Notes under the pieces: generated by a model
Databases searched by the model: none
Told to the model about the DNA's origin: nothing
The model's input: the letters and a program-made list of their open reading frames with translations, nothing else
Part shown: piece after piece, positions 36,621 to 45,429 of the stretch
Position numbering within the stretch: position 1 is the first letter of the stretch
Layout of the letters: the number at the start of each line of letters is the position of its first letter
Program-made: the position numbers and the translations under genes
NCBI RefSeq assembly: GCF_004138485.1
Contig: NZ_RYEV01000003.1
Span: 1,488,001 to 1,552,000, forward strand
DNA: 64,000 nt
From: Peristeroidobacter soli
Lineage (GTDB): Bacteria > Pseudomonadota > Gammaproteobacteria > Steroidobacterales > Steroidobacteraceae
Direction of reading: 5' to 3'

Positions 36621-37361
36621 ATGACCGAATCCACGACCATTTTCGGACTGCATGCGGTCCGTACCCTGTTACAGCAACGGCCCGAGCGTGCCGCGCTCCT
36701 GATCCTGCAGAAGGGCCGGGAAGACGCGCGCATCGCCGAGGTGATGAAGCTGGCGCAGTCCAAGGGCATCAAGATCGAGCTGCGCGATAGCAAGGAGCTG
36801 GATCGTCTGGCCGGCGATGAGCGCCATCAGGGCGTGTGCCTGCACATTCGCAGTGTCGGCGTGCAGGGTGAGGGCGCGCTCGATGACTTGCTCGAATCGA
36901 CCACGGCGCCGCCGTTCCTCCTGGTGCTGGATGGCGTGCAGGATCCCCACAATCTCGGCGCCTGCTTGCGTACGGCCGATGCGGCCGGCGTGACGGCCGT
37001 GATCGTGCCGAAGGATCGCGCGGCGGGCTTGTCCGCCGTTGTTCGCAAGGTGGCGTCGGGTGCCGCTGAAACGGTGCCGTTGATTCAGGTGACGAATCTC
37101 GCGCGGACGCTGCGATGGTTGAAAGAGCGGGATATCTGGATCGTCGGCACCGACGATCAAGCCGAGCACTCGCTGTATGCGAGCAAACTCACCGGGCCGC
37201 TCGCGGTGGTGTTGGGCGCGGAAGGCACCGGTTTGCGCCGGCTCACGCGTGAGAACTGCGACGCGCTGGTCAGCATTCCGATGCGGGGCGTCGTGGAAAG
37301 CTTGAATGTCTCCGTCGCGACCGGCGTGTTGTTGTACGAAGCCCTGCGGCAGCGTCAGTAG
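36621..37361 (+). CDS. rlmB: 23S rRNA (guanosine-2'-O)-methyltransferase RlmB
   Basis: RlmB is a SPOUT (TrmH-type) enzyme that methylates G2251 of 23S rRNA. The 246-residue protein has an N-terminal L30e-like domain (FGLHAVRTLLQQRPE). The knotted SAM-binding domain shows motif 1 VQDPHNLGACLRTADAAGV, motif 2 VLGAEGTGLRRLTRENCD and motif 3 IPMRGVVESLNVSVATG. ATG at 36621 (MTESTTIFGLHAV) is the family start. It ends three bases from the convergent cyclic-di-GMP gene. Confidence 0.95.
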   Translation: MTESTTIFGLHAVRTLLQQRPERAALLILQKGREDARIAEVMKLAQSKGIKIELRDSKELDRLAGDERHQGVCLHIRSVGVQGEGALDDLLESTTAPPFLLVLDGVQDPHNLGACLRTADAAGVTAVIVPKDRAAGLSAVVRKVASGAAETVPLIQVTNLARTLRWLKERDIWIVGTDDQAEHSLYASKLTGPLAVVLGAEGTGLRRLTRENCDALVSIPMRGVVESLNVSVATGVLLYEALRQRQ

Positions 37362-37364
37362 CGA

Positions 37365-39503
37365 TCAGCTCGCCGTCTTGCGCACCTTGGCCGGTACGTA
37401 CAGACGGCTCATGGTCGCCAGCGGATCGAACTTCTCCGGATTCCTGGCGCGCATCATTTCCGCGAACGCTTCCGGCTGGATCGCCGGGCTGCAGAAGAAG
37501 CCTTGATATTGGTCGCAGCCCAGCGAGCGCAGGAACTCCAGCTGCTGCTCGGTCTCCACGCCTTCGGCGATGACTTTCAGTTTCAGGCTGTGCGCCAGCG
37601 AGATGATGGCGTGCACGATGGCCGCGTCTTCGGAATTCGCGACCACATCCTTGATGAACGAGCGATCGATCTTGAGCTTGTCGAGCGGAAAGCGCCGCAG
37701 ATAGTTCAGGCTCGAATAGCCGGTGCCGAAGTCGTCGATGGAAATGTGCACGCCGATGCGGCTGAGCTGTTCGAGAATGGCCGCCGATTCGCCGGCGTTG
37801 TGCATGACCGCGCTTTCGGTCAGCTCGATTTCCAGATACGTCGGCTCCAGATTGGCGCCTTCCAGCGCCGACTTCACGATGCTCACCAGATTCTTCTGCC
37901 GGAACTGCTGCGCCGACATGTTGATGGCGACGCGCACCGGTGCCATGCCGTTGACCTGCCACTGCCGGGCCTGCCGGCAGGCCTCGCGCAATACCCATTC
38001 GCCGATCTGCAATATGAGTCCGGTCTCTTCAGCCAGCGGAATGAATTCGCCCGGCGCCACCAGCCCGCGCTCGGGATGGCGCCAGCGGATCAATGCTTCG
38101 GTGCTGCTGATACGGCCGGTGGTGACATCCACTTTCGGCTGGTAATGCAGCTCGAGCTCGCCGTTGCCGAGCGCGCGGCGCAGGCCGTTCTCCAGCTCCA
38201 GGCGCTGCTGCGCGAACGCATTCATCGACGGCGTGAAGAACGAGTAGGTGTTGCCGCCCACTTTCTTCGAGTGATACATCGCCGCGTCGGCGGCAACCAC
38301 CAGCTCCTCGGGTCGTGCGCCGTCGCTCGGATACATGCTGATGCCGATGCTGGGCGCGGTGTGAATGTCCACCGACAGAATGTGGAAGGGCTTGACGAAG
38401 CAGGCGAGCAGCCGCTGCGCCAGGATCTCGACATCCGCCTGGCCGTTGATTTCATCGGCGATCAGCACGAACTCGTCGCCGCCGGTGCGCGCCAGCGTGT
38501 CGCTCTTGCGCAGCGTGTCGCGCAGACGATTGGCAACTTCCTTCAACAGCTCGTCGCCGCCGTGATGACCGAGCGAGTCGTTGATCGTCTTGAAACGATC
38601 CAGATCGAGGACCAGCACGGCAATGCGGCCTTCGCGTCGTTCGGCGTACGTGATCGCCTGCGACAGCCGATCATCCAGCAGCAAACGATTGGGCAGCTCG
38701 GTCAGCGAATCGTGCGTGGCCAGGTGGCGCAGACGCGCGTTGGCGTCTTCCAGCGCAATGGCATGCTGGCGCGAGCGCGATTCCAGATGAGCGTCGTACA
38801 TCAGCAGGATCATCGTGATCAGCAGCACGCCGAGCGCGAAGCCGCCGATGAGCAGGGCCAGGAAACCGCTGCTGGTGCTGGTGGCACCGATGCAATACGA
38901 GCCGGGCGCGAACTGCGACGCGAACATGCCGGTGTAGTGCATGCCCGAGATGGCCGCGCCCATCACCAGCGATGCGACCATTCGCTGCAGGAGGATACGC
39001 CACGAGGCGCCGCCTCGCAGGCGGAAGAACAGCCAGAGCGCGGCGAACGACGCCACGATCGCGATGACGATCGAGAGGATCAGCAGTTTCGGCTCATAAG
39101 TGATGAACGGCACGATGCGGATCGCGCCCATGCCCGAGTAATGCATGGCTGCGATGCCCAGGCCCATGAGGACCGCCGCGCCCACCAGGCGAGGCAGGGT
39201 GCTCTGTTTCTGGCTCGCGATGCTGAGGGCGAAGCCGGCGACCAGCATCGCGACGATCAGCGAGATCAGCGTCTTGCCGATGTCATAGGAAAGCGGGATC
39301 GGCAGCGTGAACGCGAGCATGCCGATGAAGTGCATCGACCAGATGCCGACGCCCATGGCGAATGCACCGCCGGCGAGCCACATGCGCACGTACCGGCGCC
39401 GTGCGGTGGCGACACGCGAGGCGAGGTTCAGCGCGGTGTACGACACGCAGACCGCTACCACGAACGATAGCGTCACCAGCCATGGATTGTAGGAACCGTT
39501 CAC
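37365..39503 (-). CDS. MHYT-GGDEF-EAL cyclic-di-GMP signalling protein
   Basis: This is a 712-residue inner-membrane protein. The N-terminal MHYT sensor (about seven helices, residues 1-245) contains three signature units (MHFIGM, MHYSGM, MHYTGM), proposed to bind metal and sense a diatomic gas. A GGDEF domain (about 275-435) has an intact RTGGDEFVL motif. An EAL domain (about 450-700) has [11 protein letters not shown] and [13 protein letters not shown]. Both catalytic motifs look complete, so it may make and break cyclic-di-GMP. The start is GTG at 39503 ([14 protein letters not shown]); an in-frame reading to 39785 would swallow the rpsF promoter region and is rejected. It stands alone between convergent rlmB and divergent rpsF. 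Confidence 0.9.
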   Translation of the reverse strand: MNGSYNPWLVTLSFVVAVCVSYTALNLASRVATARRRYVRMWLAGGAFAMGVGIWSMHFIGMLAFTLPIPLSYDIGKTLISLIVAMLVAGFALSIASQKQSTLPRLVGAAVLMGLGIAAMHYSGMGAIRIVPFITYEPKLLILSIVIAIVASFAALWLFFRLRGGASWRILLQRMVASLVMGAAISGMHYTGMFASQFAPGSYCIGATSTSSGFLALLIGGFALGVLLITMILLMYDAHLESRSRQHAIALEDANARLRHLATHDSLTELPNRLLLDDRLSQAITYAERREGRIAVLVLDLDRFKTINDSLGHHGGDELLKEVANRLRDTLRKSDTLARTGGDEFVLIADEINGQADVEILAQRLLACFVKPFHILSVDIHTAPSIGISMYPSDGARPEELVVAADAAMYHSKKVGGNTYSFFTPSMNAFAQQRLELENGLRRALGNGELELHYQPKVDVTTGRISSTEALIRWRHPERGLVAPGEFIPLAEETGLILQIGEWVLREACRQARQWQVNGMAPVRVAINMSAQQFRQKNLVSIVKSALEGANLEPTYLEIELTESAVMHNAGESAAILEQLSRIGVHISIDDFGTGYSSLNYLRRFPLDKLKIDRSFIKDVVANSEDAAIVHAIISLAHSLKLKVIAEGVETEQQLEFLRSLGCDQYQGFFCSPAIQPEAFAEMMRARNPEKFDPLATMSRLYVPAKVRKTAS

Positions 39504-39648
39504 TATGTAAAACCCTGCCCGGGCGCGGGATTGCCTCCGCCGTTGGCTGTAGCGGCCGCTGCCGAATTGTCTTGATGCGCTCCAGCACCGAATCAGTGCC
39601 GCACAGGCGTCCGGTTCGGGGAAAACCCCAGGGGCGGGCTGCTTGTAT

Positions 39649-39677
39649 TTGCTTCGGGCGGGGCGCTCGGCTAGTAT
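39649..39677 (+). promoter_or_regulatory. rpsF: Likely sigma-70 promoter of the S6 operon
   Basis: TTGCTT (39649-39654) and TAGTAT (39672-39677) are separated by exactly 17 bases. Transcription would start near 39684 and leave a leader of about 100 nt before rpsF. The spacer is very GC-rich, as is the sequence right after the -10, which resembles a stringent-control discriminator. Confidence 0.55.
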
Positions 39678-39730
39678 CCGCGGCCCTGTTGCGCCCCGGG
39701 GCTTTTCCCGTGGTGGACAGTTTCTTTCAA

Positions 39731-39779
39731 CTCCTTGCCGCACCTGGATTCTCGACCTCGGCGGCATCTCCACAAGGAG
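39731..39779 (+). promoter_or_regulatory. rpsF: SD-sequestering leader hairpin ahead of rpsF
   Basis: CTCCTT (39731-39736) is perfectly complementary to the rpsF Shine-Dalgarno AAGGAG (39774-39779). Directly continuous with it, GCCGC (39737-39741) pairs with GCGGC (39761-39765). This leaves an eight-base one-sided bulge (39766-39773) and a 19-base apical loop containing GGA. S6:S18 leader motifs that mediate autoregulation are known from several bacterial phyla. Whether this one belongs to that family needs a covariance model; the geometry alone supports translational control. Confidence 0.5.
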
Positions 39780-39784
39780 CAGCA

Positions 39785-40165
39785 ATGCGACATTACGAGA
39801 TCGTTTTTCTGGTGCACCCCGACCAGAGTGAGCAGGTTCCGGCCATGCTGGAACGCTACAAGGGCATGATCGCGGCCGGTAACGGCACCGTGCATCGCCT
39901 GGAGGACTGGGGCCGTCGGCAACTCACGTTCCCGATCGCCAAGGTTCACAAAGCCCACTACGTGCTGATGAACATCGAGGTCGACGGCAAGACGCTGGCC
40001 GAGCTCACCGGTGGTTTCCGCTTCAGCGACGCGGTGCTGCGCCACCTGGTCATCAAGATGGACAAGGCCGTCACCGAACCCTCGCCGATGGCGAAGGGCG
40101 ACGAGGAGCGTGATGAGCGCTTCGCGCGTGACGATGAGGAAGAAGGCGCCTCCGCGTCGACTTGA
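39785..40165 (+). CDS. rpsF: 30S ribosomal protein S6
   Basis: S6 binds 16S rRNA together with S18 in the small-subunit platform. The 126-residue protein begins [18 protein letters not shown]. It contains the typical [20 protein letters not shown] and ends in a long acidic tail (about residues 100-126, rich in Asp and Glu). ATG at 39785 follows AAGGAG; in-frame upstream extension is not supported. It heads the rpsF-rpsR-DUF2232-rplI operon. Confidence 0.97.
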   Translation: MRHYEIVFLVHPDQSEQVPAMLERYKGMIAAGNGTVHRLEDWGRRQLTFPIAKVHKAHYVLMNIEVDGKTLAELTGGFRFSDAVLRHLVIKMDKAVTEPSPMAKGDEERDERFARDDEEEGASAST

Positions 40166-40204
40166 TTCCTGGACTGATCCGTCTCATCACTCTAGAGGTT
40201 CACC

Positions 40205-40429
40205 ATGTCCCGCTTTTTCCGCCGTCGCAAGTTTTGCCGCTTCACCGCCGAAGGCATCGAGCAGATCGATTACAAGGATCTCGGCATCCTGAAAGCCTAC
40301 GTCACCGAGACCGGCAAGATCGTTCCGAGCCGCATCACTGGCACCAAGTCGCACTATCAGCGTCAGCTGGCGGTCGCGGTCAAGCGCGCCCGTTATCTGG
40401 CTCTGCTGCCGTACACGGACCAGCACTAA
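40205..40429 (+). CDS. rpsR: 30S ribosomal protein S18
   Basis: This 74-residue basic protein is the S6 partner in the 30S platform. The motifs [37 protein letters not shown] and [10 protein letters not shown] are all typical. It starts 39 bases after rpsF. The first residues (MSRFFRRRK) are strongly basic. Confidence 0.97.
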   Translation: MSRFFRRRKFCRFTAEGIEQIDYKDLGILKAYVTETGKIVPSRITGTKSHYQRQLAVAVKRARYLALLPYTDQH

Positions 40430-40481
40430 GAGTTTTCCGCCCCGTGCTCCGCCCTGTGAAACCAAGGGGCGGGGCAGATAC

Positions 40482-41381
40482 ATGCACCGTGCAATTGCTG
40501 TCTGGCTGACAGGGCATCCTTGGCGCGCCGCCTTTGCGAGCGCCATGAGCGGAGCGCTTTCGCCGCAGCTGCCGCTGCCCTTCCTGGTGATTGCCGCTGC
40601 CATCGCGGTGCTGGTGGCGTTGCGTTTCGATCTACGCTACGCCGTCGGCATGGCGTTCACCGCCGGCCTGTCGGCGAGCTGGGTGGTGCTGTCGCTGGCG
40701 CGGCCGGGCGGCTGGCTGGTGTTCGGGGTCGGCGTATTGTTTTTCGGCCCGATGCTGCTGGGCTGGCTGCTGCGGCAGACCGGCTCGCTGAATCTGGCCT
40801 TCCAGGTCGCCTTGCTGAGCATGGCGGTGCTGTTGATAGGGTTGTTCGTGGTGTTGCCCGACCCGGTCGGCATCTGGCGCGAGCAGCTCGAGCTGGCCTG
40901 GACTTCGATGGCGAAGGCGGGCTTGCGGATCGAAGGCGATCGCGAGGTGATCATCGCAGCCTGGGCGCGCACCATGTGGGGCGGGCTGGCGGCACTGTCG
41001 CTGGGCACGGTCTTCGGTGCGGTATTGCTCGGCCGGTGGTGGCAGTCTCTGCTGGACACGCCGGGTTCGTTTGGTGTCGAGTACCGGCAGTTGCGCCTCG
41101 GGCGCGCGATGGGAATCGCGACCACGCTGTTGTTCATCGTGGCGCTGCTGACCGACTCGGCGCTGGTGGCTTCGTTGGCCTGGGTGGCGTTCGCCGCACT
41201 GGCCTTTCAGGGGCTCGCGGCCGCCCATCGCAGCAAGGCGGTCGGCCGGCTGGATCGCGGCTGGCTGGTGGCGATCTATGTATTGCTGATCGTGCTGCCG
41301 GTGACCTCGTTCGTCGTGCTGATGCTCGCGATCTGGGGCTTTGCGGATAATTGGCTGCGTCCTCGGACGCGTAGTGCTTAA
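40482..41381 (+). CDS. DUF2232 membrane protein (YybS-like)
   Basis: This is a 299-residue polytopic protein with about seven to eight hydrophobic helices spread over its length. A central extramembrane stretch (IWREQLELAWTSMAKAGLRI) lies at about residues 130-160. DUF2232 genes lie between rpsR and rplI in many gammaproteobacteria, as here. The function is not established. The start is ATG at 40482 (MHRAIAVWL), 52 bases after rpsR. Confidence 0.85.
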   Translation: MHRAIAVWLTGHPWRAAFASAMSGALSPQLPLPFLVIAAAIAVLVALRFDLRYAVGMAFTAGLSASWVVLSLARPGGWLVFGVGVLFFGPMLLGWLLRQTGSLNLAFQVALLSMAVLLIGLFVVLPDPVGIWREQLELAWTSMAKAGLRIEGDREVIIAAWARTMWGGLAALSLGTVFGAVLLGRWWQSLLDTPGSFGVEYRQLRLGRAMGIATTLLFIVALLTDSALVASLAWVAFAALAFQGLAAAHRSKAVGRLDRGWLVAIYVLLIVLPVTSFVVLMLAIWGFADNWLRPRTRSA

Positions 41382-41410
41382 TTGAGCCTTCTTTTATTGA
41401 GGACGGGCTG

Positions 41411-41860
41411 ATGGAAATCATTCTGATGCAGAAGGTTGCCAACCTCGGCAACATCGGTGACAAGGTCAAGGTCAAGGCCGGCTACGGCCGCAACTACCTG
41501 CTGCCGCAGGGCAAGGCCACGCTGGCCACGCCGGAAAACGTCGCCAAGTTCGAAGCCCGTCGCGCCGAGTTCGAGAAGGTCGCGAAGGAAGAGCTGGCCA
41601 GCGCCCAGGCGCGCGCCGCCAAGCTCGAAGGCTTCAAGCTGTCGCTCACGGCCAAGGCCGGCGGCGAAGGCAAGCTGTTCGGCTCGGTCGGCAACAGCGA
41701 CATCATCGAGGCGCTGAAGAAGGCCGGTCACACGCTGGAGCGTTCCGAAGTGCGCCTGCCGAATGGCCCGATCCGTCAGGCCGGCGAGCACGTCGTGCAG
41801 CTCCACCTGCACACCGACGTCAACGTCGATCTGCCGGTCGTGATCATCGGCGAAGAATAA
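41411..41860 (+). CDS. rplI: 50S ribosomal protein L9
   Basis: L9 is a two-domain 23S rRNA-binding protein. The N-terminal domain MEIILMQKVANLGNIGDKVK with GYGRNYLLPQGKATLAT is the L9 signature. A long Ala/Glu/Lys helix (about 50-75) connects to the C-terminal domain ending in VVIIGEE. At 149 residues it is the standard length. It closes the S6 operon proper; dnaB follows 15 bases later. Confidence 0.97.
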   Translation: MEIILMQKVANLGNIGDKVKVKAGYGRNYLLPQGKATLATPENVAKFEARRAEFEKVAKEELASAQARAAKLEGFKLSLTAKAGGEGKLFGSVGNSDIIEALKKAGHTLERSEVRLPNGPIRQAGEHVVQLHLHTDVNVDLPVVIIGEE

Positions 41861-41875
41861 TCTTCGCCGTTACCG

Positions 41876-43306
41876 ATGGCCGAAGCCGACAAGAAGGTTT
41901 CGTTCGCGGGCTCGCGTCGCGCCCGCGATATGGATAGAGACACATCGGTAGACGACATCCGCGTTCCGCCTCACAACATCGAGGCGGAGCAGGCCGTGCT
42001 CGGCGGCCTGATGCTGGACAACCGCGTCTGGGACAACATCGCGGACCGCATCGTCGCCGAGGATTTCTATCGTCGCGATCATCAGATCATTTTCGAAGCC
42101 ATCGCCGAGCGCGGCGCGCTCGGTGAGCCTTCCGACGCCGTCACGCTCTCCGAATGGCTGGAACGCAAAGGCACGCTGTCCGAAGTCGGCGGCCTGCCCT
42201 ATCTCGCGCAACTGGTCCGTGACACGCCCAGCGCAGCCAATGTGCGTGCCTACGCCGACGCGGTTCGCGAACGTTCCACGCTGCGCCAGCTGATTTCCGT
42301 TGGCGGCGAAATCGCCAACGGTGCTTACGATCCGCAAGGCCGCGCGTCCGCCGAGATCCTCGACGAAGCCGAGCGCCGCGTGTTCGAAATCGCCGAGAGC
42401 CGCAACAAGACCGGCTCGGGCTTCGTGCCGCTGCGAAATGAAGTCGGCAAGATCATCGACATGATCGATACGCTGTCGCAGAACCCCGGTGCGATCACCG
42501 GTCTGTCGACAGGGTTCAAGAAGCTCGATGAGATGACCGCCGGCCTGCAGAAGGGCGACCTCATCATCGTCGCCGCGCGTCCCTCGATGGGCAAGACCAC
42601 GTTCAGCCTCAACATGGCGGAAAACGCCGCGTTCGGCCCGAAGCAGGCCAGGGTGGGCGTGTTCAGTATGGAAATGGGTCGCGAGCAGCTGGCGTTTCGT
42701 ATGGTGTCCTCGCTGGGCCGCGTCGATCAAACCAAGCTGCGTACCGGTCAGCTCGACGACGACGACTGGTCGCGCGTGCAGATGGCCATCTCGATGATGA
42801 AGTCATCGCACATCTTCATCGACGATACGCCGGCGCTGTCTCCTACCGAAGTGCGCGCCCGCGCGCGCCGCTTGAAGCGCGAGCACGGTCTCGATCTGAT
42901 CGTGGTCGACTATCTGCAGCTGATGCAGGTGCCGGGCAACAAGGAAAACCGCACCGCCGAGATTTCCGAGATCTCGCGCTCGCTGAAGGCGCTGGCGAAG
43001 GAACTGTCGGTGCCGGTGATCGCACTGTCGCAGCTGAATCGCGCGGTGGAACAGCGCACGGACAAACGACCGGTGAGCTCGGACTTGCGTGAATCGGGCG
43101 CTATCGAACAGGACGCGGACATCATCATGATGATCTACCGCGAAGAAGTTTATAACCCCGAGACGCCGCGCAAGGGCATCGCCGACATCATCATCACCAA
43201 GCAGCGTAACGGTCCGACGGGTGACATCGAGCTGACCTTCCTCGGCAAGTTCACCAAGTTCGAGAACTACGCGCCCGAGGCGGCCTTCGGGGACGGACCT
43301 TTCTGA
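41876..43306 (+). CDS. dnaB: Replicative DNA helicase DnaB
   Basis: DnaB is the hexameric helicase that unwinds the replication fork. The 476-residue protein has the N-terminal collar domain (RVPPHNIEAEQAVLGGLML), a linker, and a RecA-like motor. The motor contains Walker A ARPSMGKTTFSLNM, Walker B LIVVDYLQLMQVPG and the DRPVSSDLRESGAIEQDAD-like segment. No intein is present. It starts 15 bases after rplI and precedes alr, a common order. Confidence 0.97.
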   Translation: MAEADKKVSFAGSRRARDMDRDTSVDDIRVPPHNIEAEQAVLGGLMLDNRVWDNIADRIVAEDFYRRDHQIIFEAIAERGALGEPSDAVTLSEWLERKGTLSEVGGLPYLAQLVRDTPSAANVRAYADAVRERSTLRQLISVGGEIANGAYDPQGRASAEILDEAERRVFEIAESRNKTGSGFVPLRNEVGKIIDMIDTLSQNPGAITGLSTGFKKLDEMTAGLQKGDLIIVAARPSMGKTTFSLNMAENAAFGPKQARVGVFSMEMGREQLAFRMVSSLGRVDQTKLRTGQLDDDDWSRVQMAISMMKSSHIFIDDTPALSPTEVRARARRLKREHGLDLIVVDYLQLMQVPGNKENRTAEISEISRSLKALAKELSVPVIALSQLNRAVEQRTDKRPVSSDLRESGAIEQDADIIMMIYREEVYNPETPRKGIADIIITKQRNGPTGDIELTFLGKFTKFENYAPEAAFGDGPF

Positions 43307-43339
43307 TATGAACTCGGAACCGGGCCTCCTGACGGTGCG

Positions 43340-44419
43340 GTGATCGTGAGCTTCCCTGTCGCCACAATCGATGCCGCGGCGCTGCGCAGTAATCTGGCAG
43401 TGGTGCGGCGGATGGCGCCGCGCTCCCGGATCATCGCTGTCGTCAAAGCGAATGGTTATGGCCATGGAATGATCCGCGTCGCTCGTGCGCTCGCGGATGC
43501 CGATGGTTTGGGTGTGGCCCGTCTCTCTGACGCCGTAGTTCTTCGTGAAGCTGGCGTCGCTCAACGTATCCTGCTCCTCGAAGGCGTGTTCGGCGTCGAG
43601 CAGTTCGCGCTCGCCGGCAAAGAGCATTGTGAGATCGCCGTTCACTCGTTCGAGCAGATCGATGCGCTGGACCAGTTCGCCGGCTCGCATCGCTTCACGG
43701 TGTGGTTGAAACTCAACAGCGGCATGAACCGGCTGGGCTTCCGCGTCGAGGATTTCAGCGCCGCTCATGCCCGATTGCAGCGCTGCTCCGCCGTCAGTCA
43801 GATCCGGGTGATGACGCATCTGTCCGCTTCGGAAGAACGCGGTCATGTCACCGCGACTCAACTGAAGATCTTCGACGATCTCGTTTCACCGCTCGGTCAC
43901 GAGCGTAGCGTTGCGAATTCCGCGGCGGTCATTGGCTGGCCCGAGGCACATCAGGATTGGGTGCGGCCCGGGTTGATGCTGTATGGCATGTCTCCCATGC
44001 CGAACCAGACCGCGTCTGAATTTGGCTTGCGTCCCGCGATGACGCTGTCGACTCAACTGATTGCCATTCAAAACATCGGCGTCGGCGAGCCGGTGGGCTA
44101 CAACGGCATCTGGCGCGCCCAGCGCCCGTCTCGCATCGGCATCGCCGCTATTGGTTACGGCGACGGCTTCCCTCGCGCCACTCGCAACGGCGCGCCTGTG
44201 CTCGTCGCTGGCAAGGAAGCGCCCATCGCCGGGCGCGTGTCGATGGATATGATTTCGATCGATATCACGGACCTGCCGCACGCAAAGACGGGCGACGAGG
44301 TTGTCGTGTGGGGCGAAGGATTGCCTGCGGAGAAACTTGCGCCGTATGCGGACACGACTTGTTATGAGTTGGTGTGTCGCGTGACTTCGCGCGTGCCGCT
44401 GCTTTGGAAAGGGGCTTGA
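43340..44419 (+). CDS. alr: Alanine racemase
   Basis: Alr makes D-alanine for peptidoglycan using PLP. The 359-residue protein has the PLP lysine in AVVKANGYGHGMIRVA, MNRLGFR, and the catalytic-tyrosine-region motif AIGYGDGFPRATRNGAP. It also has RVSMDMISIDITD near the C-terminus. The start is GTG at 43340 (or GTG at 43346, two codons later). It lies 33 bases after dnaB. Confidence 0.95.
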   Translation: MIVSFPVATIDAAALRSNLAVVRRMAPRSRIIAVVKANGYGHGMIRVARALADADGLGVARLSDAVVLREAGVAQRILLLEGVFGVEQFALAGKEHCEIAVHSFEQIDALDQFAGSHRFTVWLKLNSGMNRLGFRVEDFSAAHARLQRCSAVSQIRVMTHLSASEERGHVTATQLKIFDDLVSPLGHERSVANSAAVIGWPEAHQDWVRPGLMLYGMSPMPNQTASEFGLRPAMTLSTQLIAIQNIGVGEPVGYNGIWRAQRPSRIGIAAIGYGDGFPRATRNGAPVLVAGKEAPIAGRVSMDMISIDITDLPHAKTGDEVVVWGEGLPAEKLAPYADTTCYELVCRVTSRVPLLWKGA

Positions 44420-44533
44420 GCCTTTCCTTCGGAAAGGGTCCGCCCCAGAAAAAAATCAAAAGAAAAAAAATAGTTTTTTTCCCCGGAAGAGAAGATGACT
44501 CAGCATCTCTTCGCGTCCTCTCCGAAGGAGAGG
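44420..44533. other. Intergenic hairpins and A/T run between convergent alr and FHA gene
   Basis: CCTTTCC/GGAAAGG with loop TTC (44420-44436) starts at the alr stop. A run of eight A then TAG then seven T lies at about 44463-44480. CCTCTCC/GGAGAGG with loop GAA follows (44517-44533). On the minus strand, the A run around 44463-44470 becomes a T tract downstream of the second hairpin, but about 45 bases away from it. Together they probably end transcription of both convergent units, although neither is a textbook terminator. Confidence 0.45.
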
Positions 44534-44599
44534 GCAGCGACATCCGAGGCTTCGATGAACCGCGCGAGGTTATAACCCGGCGCGGTTATCCGTTAGATC

Positions 44600-45388
44600 T
44601 CAGCCCTCGAAGAACCCCATCTTCACACCCGCCAGCAGAATCACATCGTTGTCCGCCAGCTTGCGAGCCTGCTCGCCGATCGCTGAGCCGTTCACCGAGG
44701 GATAGTCGCCAGGTTTGCCGCTGTCGACGTGCACGATGAAGTAACCGTCGGCGCGGCGAGTGATCGCGGCGACCTGCACGCCAGGGCGGCCCAGTGTCGT
44801 CAAAGCCTTGTTCAACTCGAGCTCGCGACCCGCGAACGCGCCGCTCAATACCTGCAGCTTGGCTTTCGGCAGGGCGATGCCGGCGTGCTCGCCGGTGGCG
44901 GCGGTGCTGCCAGCGGGCGGCATGGGGCGCGTGACGGCGGGGGCTGAAGTGGAAACGGGTGTCGGCGTCGCTTTTGGAGCAGGTGCCGGCGGAGGAGGCG
45001 GAGACGAGGCAGCCGCCTTCTTTGCGGCGATGGCGGCCACGGCCGAGCCCGGCGTGATCACCATCGTCTTTTCGAATTCATCGGGCTCGCTGTCCGAGCT
45101 CTGGGTGTCGACGAAGCGCAGCTGATGATGACCGACGGTCACGACATCGCCGTGCTGAAGCGCATGTTTCTTGATCAGCTTGCCATTGACGTAGGTGCCA
45201 TTGGTGCTGTTCAGATCTTCCAGGAACGAGTCGTTGAGGATATTGATCACCAGCGAGTGATGACCGCTCACCGCCGGGTTGTCGATACGAATGTCGTTAT
45301 CGGGGAGGCGGCCAACGGTATACCGCTCCTTGTTCATGTTGTACTCGGCCATCACCTGACCGTCCAGGCTAAGGATCAACCGTGCCAT
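44600..45388 (-). CDS. FHA-domain protein (two FHA modules)
   Basis: This is a 262-residue cytosolic protein. A canonical phospho-threonine-binding FHA domain (residues about 5-95) shows TVGRLPDNDIRIDNPAVSGHH and LNSTNGTYVNG. A threonine, T108, sits in an acidic context just after it (EFEKTMVITPG). A Pro/Ala linker (about 118-170) leads to a second, more divergent FHA-like module (about 178-260, LQVLSGAFAGRELELNKALTTLGRPG). It is encoded last in a kinase-phosphatase-FHA operon. A role as phospho-adaptor or substrate of the adjacent kinase is inferred from context and from GarA-like precedents. Confidence 0.85.
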   Translation of the reverse strand: MARLILSLDGQVMAEYNMNKERYTVGRLPDNDIRIDNPAVSGHHSLVINILNDSFLEDLNSTNGTYVNGKLIKKHALQHGDVVTVGHHQLRFVDTQSSDSEPDEFEKTMVITPGSAVAAIAAKKAAASSPPPPPAPAPKATPTPVSTSAPAVTRPMPPAGSTAATGEHAGIALPKAKLQVLSGAFAGRELELNKALTTLGRPGVQVAAITRRADGYFIVHVDSGKPGDYPSVNGSAIGEQARKLADNDVILLAGVKMGFFEG

Positions 45389-45429
45389 TTGCTCGTCCCC
45401 GGGGTGGTGCCAGTCAGCGACCAGTGTGA

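Noticed and set aside
39362-39784. Upstream extension of rpsF in the same frame
   Set aside because: S6 begins [12 protein letters not shown] directly after a strong AAGGAG. The extension is promoter and leader sequence.
39504-39785. Longer start for the MHYT-GGDEF-EAL gene
   Set aside because: It would place about 94 Arg/Pro-rich residues before the first membrane helix and overlap the rpsF promoter and leader.
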